13,514 nucleotides of DNA from Methanoculleus sp. (GCA_028698765.1 JAQVVW010000010.1:1-13514); one strand, 5' to 3'; positions 6,504 to 13,514 are shown, counted from the first letter of the stretch. A program made the numbers and translations. Notes: generated by a model not told the origin, from the letters alone.

Positions 6504-7691
6504 CTACTCCTGCCCTGAGCTGCCGGCGGCCGTGCGGGCGCTCCTCTGCATCATCACCGCGAAGATCACGGTTCCGAGGAGGCTTATCGCGCCGCCCACG
6601 TAGAAGACGGCGTCGATGCCGATGTAGTCCATGAAGACGCCTCCCATCAGCGGTGCGATGATCATGCCGATCCCGAAGACGGTGTTGTAGGCGCCCATTG
6701 ATGTCCCCATCCCGATAGTCCGGCCTGCATCGACCGTCAGGGCCATGATGGCCGGCTGCTGGATGGCCCCGCCGATGCCGACGAAGGAGGTGATCACGAG
6801 CAGGGGCAGAAACGACCCCGACAATGGGATCGCAGCGATCGACAGCGCTGCTATCGCCGAGCCCACGACGATCAGGACGACCTTGTCCCCGGCGTCGGTG
6901 ATCCTCCCCACCGGCACCTGGAGGAGCGCCATCAGGAAGGTGTTCGCGGAGAGGACGACGCCCACCTCGAAGGGGGTGATCGCGATGAGCGGGCCGAAGA
7001 CCGGGATGAAGACCATCATGCCTCCGCGCCCGAGGGCGCTGATGAAGGAGAAGACCATGACCCCCCGCATCACCGGCAGCCTGAAGATCTCCCGGAGCGG
7101 GACGGCGTCCCCTTCCTGAACCGTGAACGTGCCGCGTTTTGCCTCGGGAAGAGAGATGCCGACGAGGAGCGTGGCGAACGCCGAGAGGGCGGCCATGACG
7201 TAGAAGACCGAATCCAACCCGAACGTGTCGTTCAGGAACCCGCCGAGCAGCGGCCCCATCCCCATGCCGAGGAACATCGAGATAGAGAAGTTCCCCATAT
7301 GGCTCCCCTCCCTCCCCTTCTCCGAGAGGTCGGCGACGTAGGCCATGGCTATCGGGACGACCATGGCCGAGGCGATCCCGTGGGCGAAGCGGACCGCCGT
7401 GAGCGAGTAGACGCTGTCGGCGACGATGTATGCAAGCGAGAGGACCGCATAGGCGAACATGCCGATGAGGATGATCCATTTCCTCCCCCGGCGGTCCGAT
7501 ATCCGGCCGACGATGGGCATGAAGACCGACCGGGAGAGTGAGAAGGCCGAGAAGATGATGCCGAGCCAGATGCCGGTCGCGCCCAGGTTCTCTGCGTAGA
7601 TGGGGAGCAGCGGGCTGACGATGCCGAGCCCGAGCATGGTGGCGAAGACGGAGATGAATAAGACGTTATAGATGCGTTTGGCGGTGTTCAT
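6504..7691 (-). CDS. Major facilitator superfamily transporter, multidrug-efflux-like
   Basis: A 395-residue integral membrane protein with about twelve predicted membrane helices in two halves, the usual MFS length. Loop 2-3 carries motif A, GRISDRRGRK at 62-71 (Asp66, Arg70). Helix 1 has GLGIVSPLLPIYAE, and helix 5 has GPLLGGFLND, resembling motif C of proton antiporters. These features point to a proton-driven exporter of the tetracycline/multidrug group. The substrate cannot be inferred and no neighbour suggests one. The ATG at 7691 has no Shine-Dalgarno. It has its own upstream TATA-like sequence and the downstream kinase-like gene has a separate promoter, so it is probably transcribed alone. 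Membership in the family is clear. Confidence 0.93.
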   Translation of the reverse strand: MNTAKRIYNVLFISVFATMLGLGIVSPLLPIYAENLGATGIWLGIIFSAFSLSRSVFMPIVGRISDRRGRKWIILIGMFAYAVLSLAYIVADSVYSLTAVRFAHGIASAMVVPIAMAYVADLSEKGREGSHMGNFSISMFLGMGMGPLLGGFLNDTFGLDSVFYVMAALSAFATLLVGISLPEAKRGTFTVQEGDAVPLREIFRLPVMRGVMVFSFISALGRGGMMVFIPVFGPLIAITPFEVGVVLSANTFLMALLQVPVGRITDAGDKVVLIVVGSAIAALSIAAIPLSGSFLPLLVITSFVGIGGAIQQPAIMALTVDAGRTIGMGTSMGAYNTVFGIGMIIAPLMGGVFMDYIGIDAVFYVGGAISLLGTVIFAVMMQRSARTAAGSSGQE

Positions 7692-7737
7692 GCAGTTACA
7701 CTCGATAAGGATCAGGCCCGCGAACAGGGCCAGTGTG

Positions 7738-7793
7738 GGTTTATTCTACAGTTGCGAGGAAAAAAGTTGGCGGTACTGCGGCATATATATTGG
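7738..7793 (-). promoter_or_regulatory. Promoter region of the MFS gene
   Basis: AATATATATG at about 7793-7784, just past the methyltransferase stop, is a good TATA candidate and predicts a start near 7760. A run of six T (minus strand, 7765-7760) lies at that point and may end the upstream operon's transcript. A second AT-rich box (GAATAAACC, about 7746-7738) would give a shorter leader. The sequence does not decide between them. Confidence 0.5.
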
Positions 7794-7800
7794 GCTGAGA

Positions 7801-8637
7801 TCAGGTCCGCTGCGCGACGCAGCACCACCGGTCGTAGAGCGGATCGCGGCGGTTCTCGAAGACCTCGGTCGTTCTCCCCTCCCGCGTGCACCACTCCTCC
7901 ACCCTTGCTGCCTCCTCCTGTGTACCGACGGTGATCAGCGTCTCATCGGTGAGAGCGAGGAGATTGCCGACGATCGCTCTCCAGAGGGCCGTGTTGTAGG
8001 AGTAGATCTCCCCGACCATGAAGGCCGCGCCGAGGGGCACCGGAGCAACGTAGCGGGACGCTTCCCGCGCGTCGATGCACATGGTGTCGGAGGGGACGAG
8101 GCGTCCTTTTGCGAGGCCGAGCGCGAGGAGGCCCGGGTCGTTGTCGTAGGCGAGCGCCCGCACCCCTCCCGCCCGGAGGGCTGCGGTGCCGACCCCCGAC
8201 CCGCAGCAGCAGTCGAGGCAGGGTGTTCCCGCACGGTCGACCCAGACATCGTCGAGGAGGTCGCGGATCTTCCCCTGGCGGTCGGGGCGCAGGTCTTCGA
8301 GGGCGGGGATGGTGATCTTCGAGAGTTCCGTGCTGTAATACTCGCGGACCGCCGAGAGCCATGCCTCCCGGCTCTCCTGGTAGATATCGCCGCCGACCGC
8401 CTCGAAGCACTCGATGGCGGCGAGCGTCGGCTCCCGGAAGAGGAACGAGGCGGCGTGCCACCCCTCCTCGTCATGGAGGGCGAGAGCAATCGGCTCCTCC
8501 TCCTCGTCGACCAGCAGCCGGGCCTCGTCGGGTGCAGCCTGGAGCAGCAAGATCGTGCATGCGTCCGCCGTCAGTTCCGCAAACGACGGTTCGACCAGCC
8601 GACACCTCTCGACCTCGAGGATGTCTGCAACCTTCAC
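7801..8637 (-). CDS. Class I SAM-dependent methyltransferase, substrate unknown
   Basis: A 278-residue protein. The SAM-binding motif I is LDCCCGSGVG at 141-150, followed by the acidic turn AYDND (Asp165 or Asp167) ending strand 2. About 135 residues precede the Rossmann fold and resemble no domain I recognise; they include an acidic run near 44-48 and a helical segment near 85-105. No NPPY-type motif is visible to suggest base or amino-acid specificity. The start is the GTG at 8637. Its GTGA overlaps the stop of the bactofilin-like gene, giving a 4-bp overlap typical of coupled translation. The frame stays open further upstream to 8907, but that part lies over the neighbouring gene and is rich in Arg and Pro, so I reject it. 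Last gene of the apgM operon. Confidence 0.85.
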   Translation of the reverse strand: MKVADILEVERCRLVEPSFAELTADACTILLLQAAPDEARLLVDEEEEPIALALHDEEGWHAASFLFREPTLAAIECFEAVGGDIYQESREAWLSAVREYYSTELSKITIPALEDLRPDRQGKIRDLLDDVWVDRAGTPCLDCCCGSGVGTAALRAGGVRALAYDNDPGLLALGLAKGRLVPSDTMCIDAREASRYVAPVPLGAAFMVGEIYSYNTALWRAIVGNLLALTDETLITVGTQEEAARVEEWCTREGRTTEVFENRRDPLYDRWCCVAQRT

Positions 8638-9482
8638 GCCGCTCGCCTCTCGATCTTCATGCCGCCCGGCGCCCGGATGACCCCGTCCACGCGGGCGTCC
8701 TCGTGCAGGGTGAGACGTTTGCAGGAGACGTTCCCGAGGATATGCGCCTCCTGCTCGATCGTCACGTCGCCGTCGCTCTGGACGTCGCCGTGGACGGCCG
8801 TACCACTCGCGATGCTCGCATCTTCGCGCGCATGGAGGCTCCCGAAGATCGTCGTCCCCTCGCGGACGGCGATCGAGCCTGCACGGATGTTCCCGTGCAG
8901 GCGGCACCCCGCCCCGACGGCCATCTTCTCCGGGACGGAGAACGTCTGCATGTTGAGGACGGCGCCGGTCGGGATCATCAGCGGCGTGGCATTGGGAGTC
9001 TCGTCTTCACCGAAGAGTTTTTCGATGACGGAACTCAGTTCTTCCTCCTTCTCGATCCCGAGGACGGCCACCAGGTACATCATGATGTAGATGATGACCG
9101 GCATCGGGTTCCGTATGGAGATCCAGCCTTTTGCCTCGAACCCGCGCTCTATCTGGACGTTGTCGCCGATATCGAGGTCGCCCTTGACGACCAGTTTGCC
9201 CAGGATCTTCACCCCTTCGCCGAGGTAGGCGTCCTCCTCGACGACGACGTCCCCGGCGATCTCGCACCAGTTGTCTATTCTGGCGTCGCCGTTCGCAACG
9301 ATGTTGCCGTTGATCTTGCTGAATTCACAGACCACGACGTCGTTACCGAGGAGGCCGTAATCGATCCGGCATCGCTCGCCGATGACGATGTCCTGCTCGG
9401 TCTTGAGCGTCCTCTCCTGGAGCTCGGTGTTGTCCGGGAGGGTGCAGCCCTTGATCCAGTCGTGGTCTCCTGTTGGTTCCAT
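8634..9482 (-). CDS. Bactofilin-like polymer-forming beta-helix protein with central membrane segment
   Basis: A 282-residue protein built from two blocks of short repeated turns, about 30-122 and 170-275, with the regular Gly, Val, Ile and Asp spacing of a right-handed beta-helix (for example GDVVVEEDAYLGEGVKILG and GDVQSDGDVTIEQEAHILG). This is the pattern of bactofilin/polymer-forming cytoskeletal proteins. A 17-residue hydrophobic stretch at 127-143 (MPVIIYIMMYLVAVLGI), followed by an acidic helix at 144-160, splits the two blocks, so it could anchor them at the membrane. Bacterial bactofilins usually lack an internal segment of this kind. The ATG at 9482 lies 16 bp after apgM. The role is unknown; hexapeptide acyltransferases are the alternative fold, but no catalytic His is apparent. 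Confidence 0.8.
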   Translation of the reverse strand: MEPTGDHDWIKGCTLPDNTELQERTLKTEQDIVIGERCRIDYGLLGNDVVVCEFSKINGNIVANGDARIDNWCEIAGDVVVEEDAYLGEGVKILGKLVVKGDLDIGDNVQIERGFEAKGWISIRNPMPVIIYIMMYLVAVLGIEKEEELSSVIEKLFGEDETPNATPLMIPTGAVLNMQTFSVPEKMAVGAGCRLHGNIRAGSIAVREGTTIFGSLHAREDASIASGTAVHGDVQSDGDVTIEQEAHILGNVSCKRLTLHEDARVDGVIRAPGGMKIERRAA

Positions 9483-9498
9483 TTACCCGGTATAATCT

Positions 9499-10734
9499 TC
9501 ATGCGCCATACTTATGACTCTTATTAATTAGATCCAGGATGATCGGCATGAGATCGCGGCCGCGGATACGGTGCAGCCCCCCCTCCGCGCACGAAACCTC
9601 GTCGAACCGGTTCGTCCGGTCGACCCGGATGCCGGGGCCCCTGATGACGACCGGAACCGGGTCGGCGCTGTGGTCTTTGACCGAGCAGGGCGTGCTGTGA
9701 TCGGCGCAGACGACGATCAGGGTGTTCTCGAGATCGAGCAGCGGCGCGAGAGCCTTATCAATCACCTCGATGAAGTCGCGTTTCTGGATCCCTTTCCCGT
9801 CGTGGCCGGCCTCGTCCGCACCCTTGATGTTCATCAGCACGAAGTCCTTTCGGCCAAGTTCCCCTATCGCCGCCCTCACCTTGGCGTCGAGATCGGAGTC
9901 GACCGATCCGGTCGTCCCCGGCACCGGGATGTGTTCGAGCCCCACGACCTTCCCGATCCCGGAGATGAGGGTGGCCGCCGAGATGACGCTCCCGGAGAGG
10001 CCGTAGCGCTCCGAGAACTGCGGGAACGCACCCATATTCCCGGCGCCCCGGATAAGGAGGAGGTTTCCCGGCGGGAGCCCTTCCTTCATTCGCCGGGCGT
10101 TCACCGGGTGGTTCTGGAGTATCTCGCCGGACTGGCGGATGAACTCGTTGCAGGCAGCGGCGGTCTTCGCATCCGCCGGGTCGGCGGTGCACGGCCGGAC
10201 CGTGAGCGGCCGCACCCCGTCCTTCTTCGGGTCGTTTGAGGAGACCTTATCGCCGAGCCCCTCCCCGACGAGGGCGAGAGCCGCCCGGTGGCCGGCGCCC
10301 GCCTCGAACCTGAAGCCGACGCCGAGTTCCGAGAGGTCGACGCCGTCCCGGATGGCCTCTGCAAGCGGTTCCGTTCCGGATATCCGGCCGGCCCGGCGGT
10401 CGGTGACGAGTCCGGCCGCGTCCACGGTGGCGAAGTTGCATCGGAACCCGATCATCCCGGCGGTCATGTGGATGCCGGTTCCTTCGGCCTCGAGCGGGCC
10501 GCGGCCGGTGTAGAACTCCCGCGGCGGGTAGCCGAGCAGGGCGAGGTGGGAGGTGTCGGACCCGGGCCGTATCCCGGGCGCGACAGTATCCATGATCCCG
10601 GATATGCCTTCGGCGACGATCTGATCAAGAACCGGGGTCCGTGCAGCGGCGAGCGGGGTCAATCCATCCAGCGCTTCACAGGGGCGGTCGGAGATCCCGT
10701 CCAGTACCAGGAAGAGAACCTTGTCAGCAATCAT
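9499..10734 (-). CDS. apgM: 2,3-bisphosphoglycerate-independent phosphoglycerate mutase, archaeal type
   Basis: This enzyme interconverts 3- and 2-phosphoglycerate in glycolysis and gluconeogenesis; in a methanogen the flux is mainly gluconeogenic, from C1 or acetate carbon. The 411-residue length and alkaline-phosphatase-superfamily fold match archaeal ApgM. Metal ligands are expected at DG (12-13), GADEAGHDG (305-313; Asp307, His311) and ADHSTP (Asp345, His346). PGSDTSH at 57-63 aligns with the bacterial GNSEVGH motif, which makes Ser59 the likely phosphoserine nucleophile (inference by alignment). The ATG at 10734 lies 27 bp after the preceding unknown gene, with no strong Shine-Dalgarno. 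An AT-rich stretch (TTAATTA near 9525-9531) inside its 3' end could give a secondary promoter for the bactofilin-like gene. Confidence 0.96.
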   Translation of the reverse strand: MIADKVLFLVLDGISDRPCEALDGLTPLAAARTPVLDQIVAEGISGIMDTVAPGIRPGSDTSHLALLGYPPREFYTGRGPLEAEGTGIHMTAGMIGFRCNFATVDAAGLVTDRRAGRISGTEPLAEAIRDGVDLSELGVGFRFEAGAGHRAALALVGEGLGDKVSSNDPKKDGVRPLTVRPCTADPADAKTAAACNEFIRQSGEILQNHPVNARRMKEGLPPGNLLLIRGAGNMGAFPQFSERYGLSGSVISAATLISGIGKVVGLEHIPVPGTTGSVDSDLDAKVRAAIGELGRKDFVLMNIKGADEAGHDGKGIQKRDFIEVIDKALAPLLDLENTLIVVCADHSTPCSVKDHSADPVPVVIRGPGIRVDRTNRFDEVSCAEGGLHRIRGRDLMPIILDLINKSHKYGA

Positions 10735-10761
10735 CGAGAACAGGTGCGATCCAGAACCTGA

Positions 10762-11226
10762 TTATTCTTCCCGGTGAGCAGCGGTGTCCCGGGTCGCCGG
10801 GCAGTTCTTCCCCTTCTGGACAAGTTCCAGACACCGCTCGATCCGGAGAAGCGCCTCCATAGCGAGGGTTTCGCCCCTGTCGCGGCACTCCTCGGCGCAC
10901 CCGAGCATGATGAGGATGTTTGCCGTCTTGATCGTCTCGGCCGCAAGGCACCGGAGTTCTCCGGCGAGTTCCTCGCCGAGGACGGTTCTCATCTCGCACG
11001 CGGTGTTGTAGATCTGGTGCGAGCACCGTTCGAGCATCGCGTTCGAGGAGAGAACCCGGGCGCTGCCGCTCTCCCTCTCCCTGAGTTCGTCCCACTCCCG
11101 GCGGAACCGGACAATCATCCTCATGATGATCCTCCGTGTCATCATCTCCCGCTCGTCGAAGTCCCGGTGATTGAGCGCGACCCCGTTTATCCGCCGGACC
11201 CTCACCTGCTGCCCTTCTGCCGCCAC
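10762..11226 (-). CDS. Unknown helical protein, first gene of the apgM operon
   Basis: A 154-residue protein of unrecognised family. After a short basic beta-like start (VRVRRINGVALNHRD), nearly all the rest is helix-favouring and charged, consistent with a helical bundle. It includes an Arg/Met-rich stretch TRRIIMRMIVRF and four scattered cysteines. It has no membrane segment and no signal peptide. I chose the GTG at 11226 because the perfect Shine-Dalgarno GGAGGTGA (11239-11232) sits 5 nt upstream of it. The in-frame GTG at 11235 falls inside that site and is unlikely to be used. The strong ribosome-binding site, a promoter in the right place and unbroken helical character support a real gene. 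Its position ahead of apgM gives no clear functional clue. Confidence 0.7.
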   Translation of the reverse strand: MAAEGQQVRVRRINGVALNHRDFDEREMMTRRIIMRMIVRFRREWDELRERESGSARVLSSNAMLERCSHQIYNTACEMRTVLGEELAGELRCLAAETIKTANILIMLGCAEECRDRGETLAMEALLRIERCLELVQKGKNCPATRDTAAHREE

Positions 11227-11231
11227 CGCCG

Positions 11232-11239
11232 TCACCTCC
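11232..11239 (-). promoter_or_regulatory. Full Shine-Dalgarno deciding the start at 11226
   Basis: GGAGGTGA is fully complementary to the 3' end expected for archaeal 16S rRNA and lies 5 nt from the GTG at 11226. It is the best ribosome-binding site in the window. Confidence 0.75.
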
Positions 11240-11274
11240 CTCTTGTATTCCGGTGGGGGTATACCCCGTCATAG

Positions 11275-11285
11275 GGCATATATCC
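11275..11285 (-). promoter_or_regulatory. TATA box of the apgM operon
   Basis: GGATATATGCC on the minus strand holds a TATA-like core about 53 bp ahead of the GTG at 11226. It predicts a transcript start near 11255 and a leader of about 30 nt that includes the Shine-Dalgarno. Confidence 0.6.
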
Positions 11286-11338
11286 TTCGTGCCGTTCCCC
11301 TCCGGTGTTCGATGGGGCGCGACAGGCACGGGAATTCT

Positions 11339-11361
11339 AAAAAAAAGCGAGCGGCAGGGCC
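11339..11361 (-). terminator. T8 terminator of the S3Ae operon
   Basis: Eight T in a row on the minus strand (11346-11339) follow the S3Ae stop by 15 nt of GC-rich sequence. This fits archaeal T-run termination and separates the ribosomal operon from the apgM operon. Confidence 0.75.
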
Positions 11362-11955
11362 TTATACGGCCGCAACCTGCTCGAGTTTGGACTTGGTGAT
11401 CTCGACCCGGCGGATCGGATAGATCGTCTTGACGACCTTGAAGATGTCCCGGGCCATGTCGCCGGAGACGATCTCCTTGACCAGGGTCTCGAAGTCGCTC
11501 TCGGCTGCTCTGGCGGCGAGAGCCTGGGAGATTGCCTGCCGCACGGCGTGGACCTGGCTCTGCTCGGCTCTCGAGAGGGTGAGACAGACGACCGTCACCC
11601 GCAGGAGTTTCTTGTCCTTGCTGACGACCGGGTGGATGGTGTCGATGCGGGATGCCCGCCGCTTGACCATCGACCGGAGGTAGTCGCGGGTCACTTCGTG
11701 CCCGATGAACTCGGTGTACGCGGCGTCGCCGGCCACGTTGTTGATCTTGAATCTCATCTTGATGTGGGACTTCGAGTAGTCCTGCACGACTTCGCCGAGC
11801 GTCGCGGTCATGATGCGGCCGACCATGTTCTCGGGGTCGGCGGATATGGCGTCGCCGATCTCGGTCTTGCCGAAGGCATCGGGTACGTAGACACGGTACC
11901 ACTTCTTGGCCTTCCAGCCTTCCAGCCTTCTTCCAACCTGTTTCTTCTTTGCCAT
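11362..11955 (-). CDS. 30S ribosomal protein S3Ae (eS1)
   Basis: A 197-residue small-subunit ribosomal protein shared by archaea and eukaryotes and absent from bacteria. It binds near the platform of the 30S subunit and the mRNA exit. The lysine-rich start (MAKKKQVGRRLEGWKAKKWY) and the segments VYVPDAFGKTEIGDA, KMRFKINNVAGDAAYTEFIGHE and RRASRIDTIHPV are characteristic of the family, and the length is normal. The ATG at 11955 has a partial Shine-Dalgarno (AGTGAT) that overlaps the stop codon of pcc1, 4 bp away, so translation is likely coupled. It is the last gene before a T8 terminator. Confidence 0.96.
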   Translation of the reverse strand: MAKKKQVGRRLEGWKAKKWYRVYVPDAFGKTEIGDAISADPENMVGRIMTATLGEVVQDYSKSHIKMRFKINNVAGDAAYTEFIGHEVTRDYLRSMVKRRASRIDTIHPVVSKDKKLLRVTVVCLTLSRAEQSQVHAVRQAISQALAARAAESDFETLVKEIVSGDMARDIFKVVKTIYPIRRVEITKSKLEQVAAV

Positions 11956-11959
11956 GGTA

Positions 11960-12262
11960 TCACTTCTCTCTGTTATTATCGATTTTTAGTCCGTTTGATC
12001 CTGGTTCCACTCCGGCACTCCCTGTCTCGCTCTCCCGCCGTTTTGAGGCAGCGGTGCATACGTCCTCCGCTATCGCCAGGTTCATGAGGTAGTCGTCCAC
12101 CGAGGCGGTGATCGACCGGAGCCTGGTCCCCTCGATCTCGGCCCGCACTCCGCCCTTGATCGCGGTTGTCCGGATCAGGGTGAGGTTGTCGGGTTCGAGT
12201 GCCGCGGCCACGCATTCGGGGTGGCCGTGCGGCGTCTCGATGGCGCCCTCGATCCGGATCAT
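11960..12262 (-). CDS. KEOPS complex subunit Pcc1
   Basis: Pcc1 is the small dimerising subunit of KEOPS, which with Kae1 makes the universal t6A37 modification of ANN-decoding tRNAs. The 100-residue protein shows the family's LEPDN (22-26), a GGVRAEIEG strand region (37-45) and TASVDDYLMNL (52-61). The last 27 residues are polar and probably disordered, a tail beyond the usual core of about 80 residues. The ATG at 12262 overlaps the DHH gene's stop as ATGA, with GGAGG about 9 nt upstream. The frame is open further back to 12364, but that part lies over the DHH gene and is Arg/Pro-rich, so it is not used. It sits between an exonuclease-like gene and S3Ae. Confidence 0.9.
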   Translation of the reverse strand: MIRIEGAIETPHGHPECVAAALEPDNLTLIRTTAIKGGVRAEIEGTRLRSITASVDDYLMNLAIAEDVCTAASKRRESETGSAGVEPGSNGLKIDNNREK

Positions 12263-13476
12263 GCGGGAATCGCCTCCTGGAGTGCCTGCCTGAACCGGTC
12301 GGCCTGGTCGGCGGCGATCCGGGCACCGGCACGACGGCGGTGTCCGCCGCCCCGGCCGCCGCACGCTTCCGCGACCGTTCGCATCACCGTGTCGAGATCG
12401 AGGTCGATGCCCGGCGGGCAGCGTGCCGAGACGGAGCAGTGGTCGCCGCTCATGCCGATGACGAAGACGGGGCCGTTCTGGACGAGGTCGTTTGCAAGCG
12501 CGTCCGCGACGTCGCTCGCGACTCCTCCGTCGTCCACTCTAAAGAGGGCGACGCGCTCGTCGAGACGGCGCGCCCCTCGGATGCCGGCGACGACCGCCTG
12601 CCGGTAGCGGGCGGTTATCTCCCAGGCATCCTGGACCGCGTGGCTCGAGCGGAGGCAGAGCGATGCGCCGATATCCCCCTTCCCGGCCTTGCCGCAGGCG
12701 TCGACGACGGCGGCGAGATTCAGGGCCTCGTCGATCACCTCGCGGCCGAGGCTGTAGGTGGTGCCCCAAATAGCGGAGAGCGCGGAGACCGAGGCATTCG
12801 GGGCGGCCGTGAGGACGACCCGGGTGAGGAGCGACTCGGTATCCAGGTCATCCTCGTCGGTGACTTCCGCGACGAGCGCCCTCGCCGTGTCGGGCTCGCC
12901 GGAGAACCCCGTGAGGTAGGGGTCGACGGCGAGCGCGAGCTGCTCGACGAGCCCTCGTCCCGGGAGGCGGAGGCCGCGGCGGGGGGTTATGAACCCGTTT
13001 GCGATGCCGTCGTTCACGATCTCCCGGTTCGGGCCGTCGAGCGGCTGGCCGTCCCCGATGATCCCGAGGAGCGCGAGCCCCACGAGATCCCGGTTGTCTC
13101 CCATGCGCTGGGCGACTATGTAGGCCGCGCCGGCCGCCGAGAGGTCCCGGTCGCCGTCGATCCCGGCGAGGTGCGGGTTGACGTGATAGTCTCCCTCGAA
13201 GCGGGGCAGGTGGTGGTCCACCACCATGACGTCGCCGGGGAGGTCCGTGAGTGCCGATCCGAAGTCGCAGAGAAGCACGCTGCCGTCGCCGGGGAGGTCG
13301 GCCGTGGTGATGCCGGGGCGGATCCTCAGCCGGAACCGTCCGCCCTTGCGGAACATGGCGTGGCAGAGGATGGATGCGGCGGCTATGCCGTCGGCATCGT
13401 GGTGCGCCAGCACCTCCACGAACTCCTGCTCGAGCAGGCGGTCGGCCAGGCTTGCAGCAGCGGCGTCAAGCGACAT
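12259..13476 (-). CDS. DHH-family phosphoesterase, archaeal RecJ-like
   Basis: A 405-residue protein with the catalytic signatures of DHH phosphoesterases: HHDADG at 25-30 (His25/His26, Asp27, Asp29), a metal-ligand Asp71 in LLCDFGSA, the DHH triad at 87-89, GDG at 141-143, and the DHHA1 substrate-binding GGGH at 376-379, followed by basic RRRAG. The order and spacing match archaeal RecJ homologues, which are Mn-dependent nucleases acting on single-stranded DNA or RNA; some associate with GINS and the replisome. This copy could be a nuclease or a nanoRNase/phosphatase. Its placement with pcc1 and S3Ae matches a neighbourhood common in archaea. The ATG at 13476 follows the upstream stop by 6 bp. 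Confidence 0.9.
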   Translation of the reverse strand: MSLDAAAASLADRLLEQEFVEVLAHHDADGIAAASILCHAMFRKGGRFRLRIRPGITTADLPGDGSVLLCDFGSALTDLPGDVMVVDHHLPRFEGDYHVNPHLAGIDGDRDLSAAGAAYIVAQRMGDNRDLVGLALLGIIGDGQPLDGPNREIVNDGIANGFITPRRGLRLPGRGLVEQLALAVDPYLTGFSGEPDTARALVAEVTDEDDLDTESLLTRVVLTAAPNASVSALSAIWGTTYSLGREVIDEALNLAAVVDACGKAGKGDIGASLCLRSSHAVQDAWEITARYRQAVVAGIRGARRLDERVALFRVDDGGVASDVADALANDLVQNGPVFVIGMSGDHCSVSARCPPGIDLDLDTVMRTVAEACGGRGGGHRRRAGARIAADQADRFRQALQEAIPA

Positions 13477-13482
13477 GGATCA

Positions 13483-13514
13483 TCAGCGGGTGAGCAGGAT
13501 CTCCGCGGTCTCCG
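13483..13514 (-). CDS. C-terminal end of upstream gene, possibly ribosomal protein S15
   Basis: Only the last nine residues (ETAEILLTR) and a TGA stop are in the window; the gene continues past the right edge. The frame ends 6 bp before the DHH start, so it belongs to the same operon. In archaea the gene before this DHH protein is often ribosomal protein S15, and a basic ending of this kind would fit, but nine residues cannot prove it. Confidence 0.45.
   Translation of the reverse strand, partial: ETAEILLTR

Noticed and set aside
7672..9090. A 472-codon plus-strand frame opposite the methyltransferase and bactofilin-like genes
   Set aside because: Antisense shadow with low-complexity composition and no recognisable motif; the minus-strand frames hold SAM-binding and beta-helix signatures and proper gene overlaps.
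10724..11902. A 392-codon minus-strand frame spanning S3Ae, the terminator and the 154-aa gene
   Set aside because: It crosses a T8 terminator and a TATA box, and overlaps an unmistakable ribosomal protein in another frame; its product is Arg/Gly/Asp-rich.

Overview
This window (about 13.5 kb, GC-rich) comes from a methanogenic archaeon, most likely a Methanomicrobiales member such as a Methanoculleus relative. The evidence is the set of archaea-specific proteins (ribosomal protein eS1/S3Ae, KEOPS Pcc1, archaeal-type ApgM, an archaea-specific Ski2-like helicase), AT-rich TATA boxes about 25 nt ahead of inferred starts, and T-run terminators. The genus is inferred from gene content and style, not from a search.

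Layout. (1) Positions 1-1188, minus: the N-terminal half of HypF, the [NiFe]-hydrogenase maturation carbamoyltransferase; the gene runs off the left edge. (2) A 57-bp divergent promoter region. (3) 1246-4557, plus: a tightly overlapping three-gene operon of a winged-helix protein, a MarR-like winged-helix protein and an ASH-Ski2 type helicase, ending in a T7 run. (4) 4558-5127: about 570 bp without a credible gene but full of hairpins, an imperfect tandem repeat, a G-run cluster and a 13-bp inverted repeat. (5) 5128-6225, minus: a PAS protein with a histidine-kinase-like phosphoacceptor segment but no ATPase domain, behind a consensus TATA box and a leader of roughly 110 nt. (6) 6504-7691, minus: an MFS transporter with its own promoter.

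(7) 7801-11226, minus: a probable four-gene operon. In transcription order it reads: unknown helical 154-aa protein, ApgM phosphoglycerate mutase, bactofilin-like beta-helix protein with a central membrane segment, and a SAM-dependent methyltransferase whose GTG start overlaps the previous stop. (8) 11362-13514, minus: an informational operon whose transcription order is the last codons of a gene (possibly ribosomal protein S15), a DHH/RecJ-like phosphoesterase, KEOPS Pcc1 and ribosomal protein S3Ae, closed by a T8 terminator. The genes are coupled by overlaps or gaps of 4-6 nt.

Most of the window is ordinary archaeal housekeeping. The points that merit a second look are the structured intergenic region at 4599-5017, the two winged-helix proteins translationally coupled to an RNA helicase, the ATPase-less kinase-like protein, and the operon joining a membrane-segment bactofilin to an uncharacterised methyltransferase. 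I see no CRISPR array, tRNA, rRNA or transposase gene.
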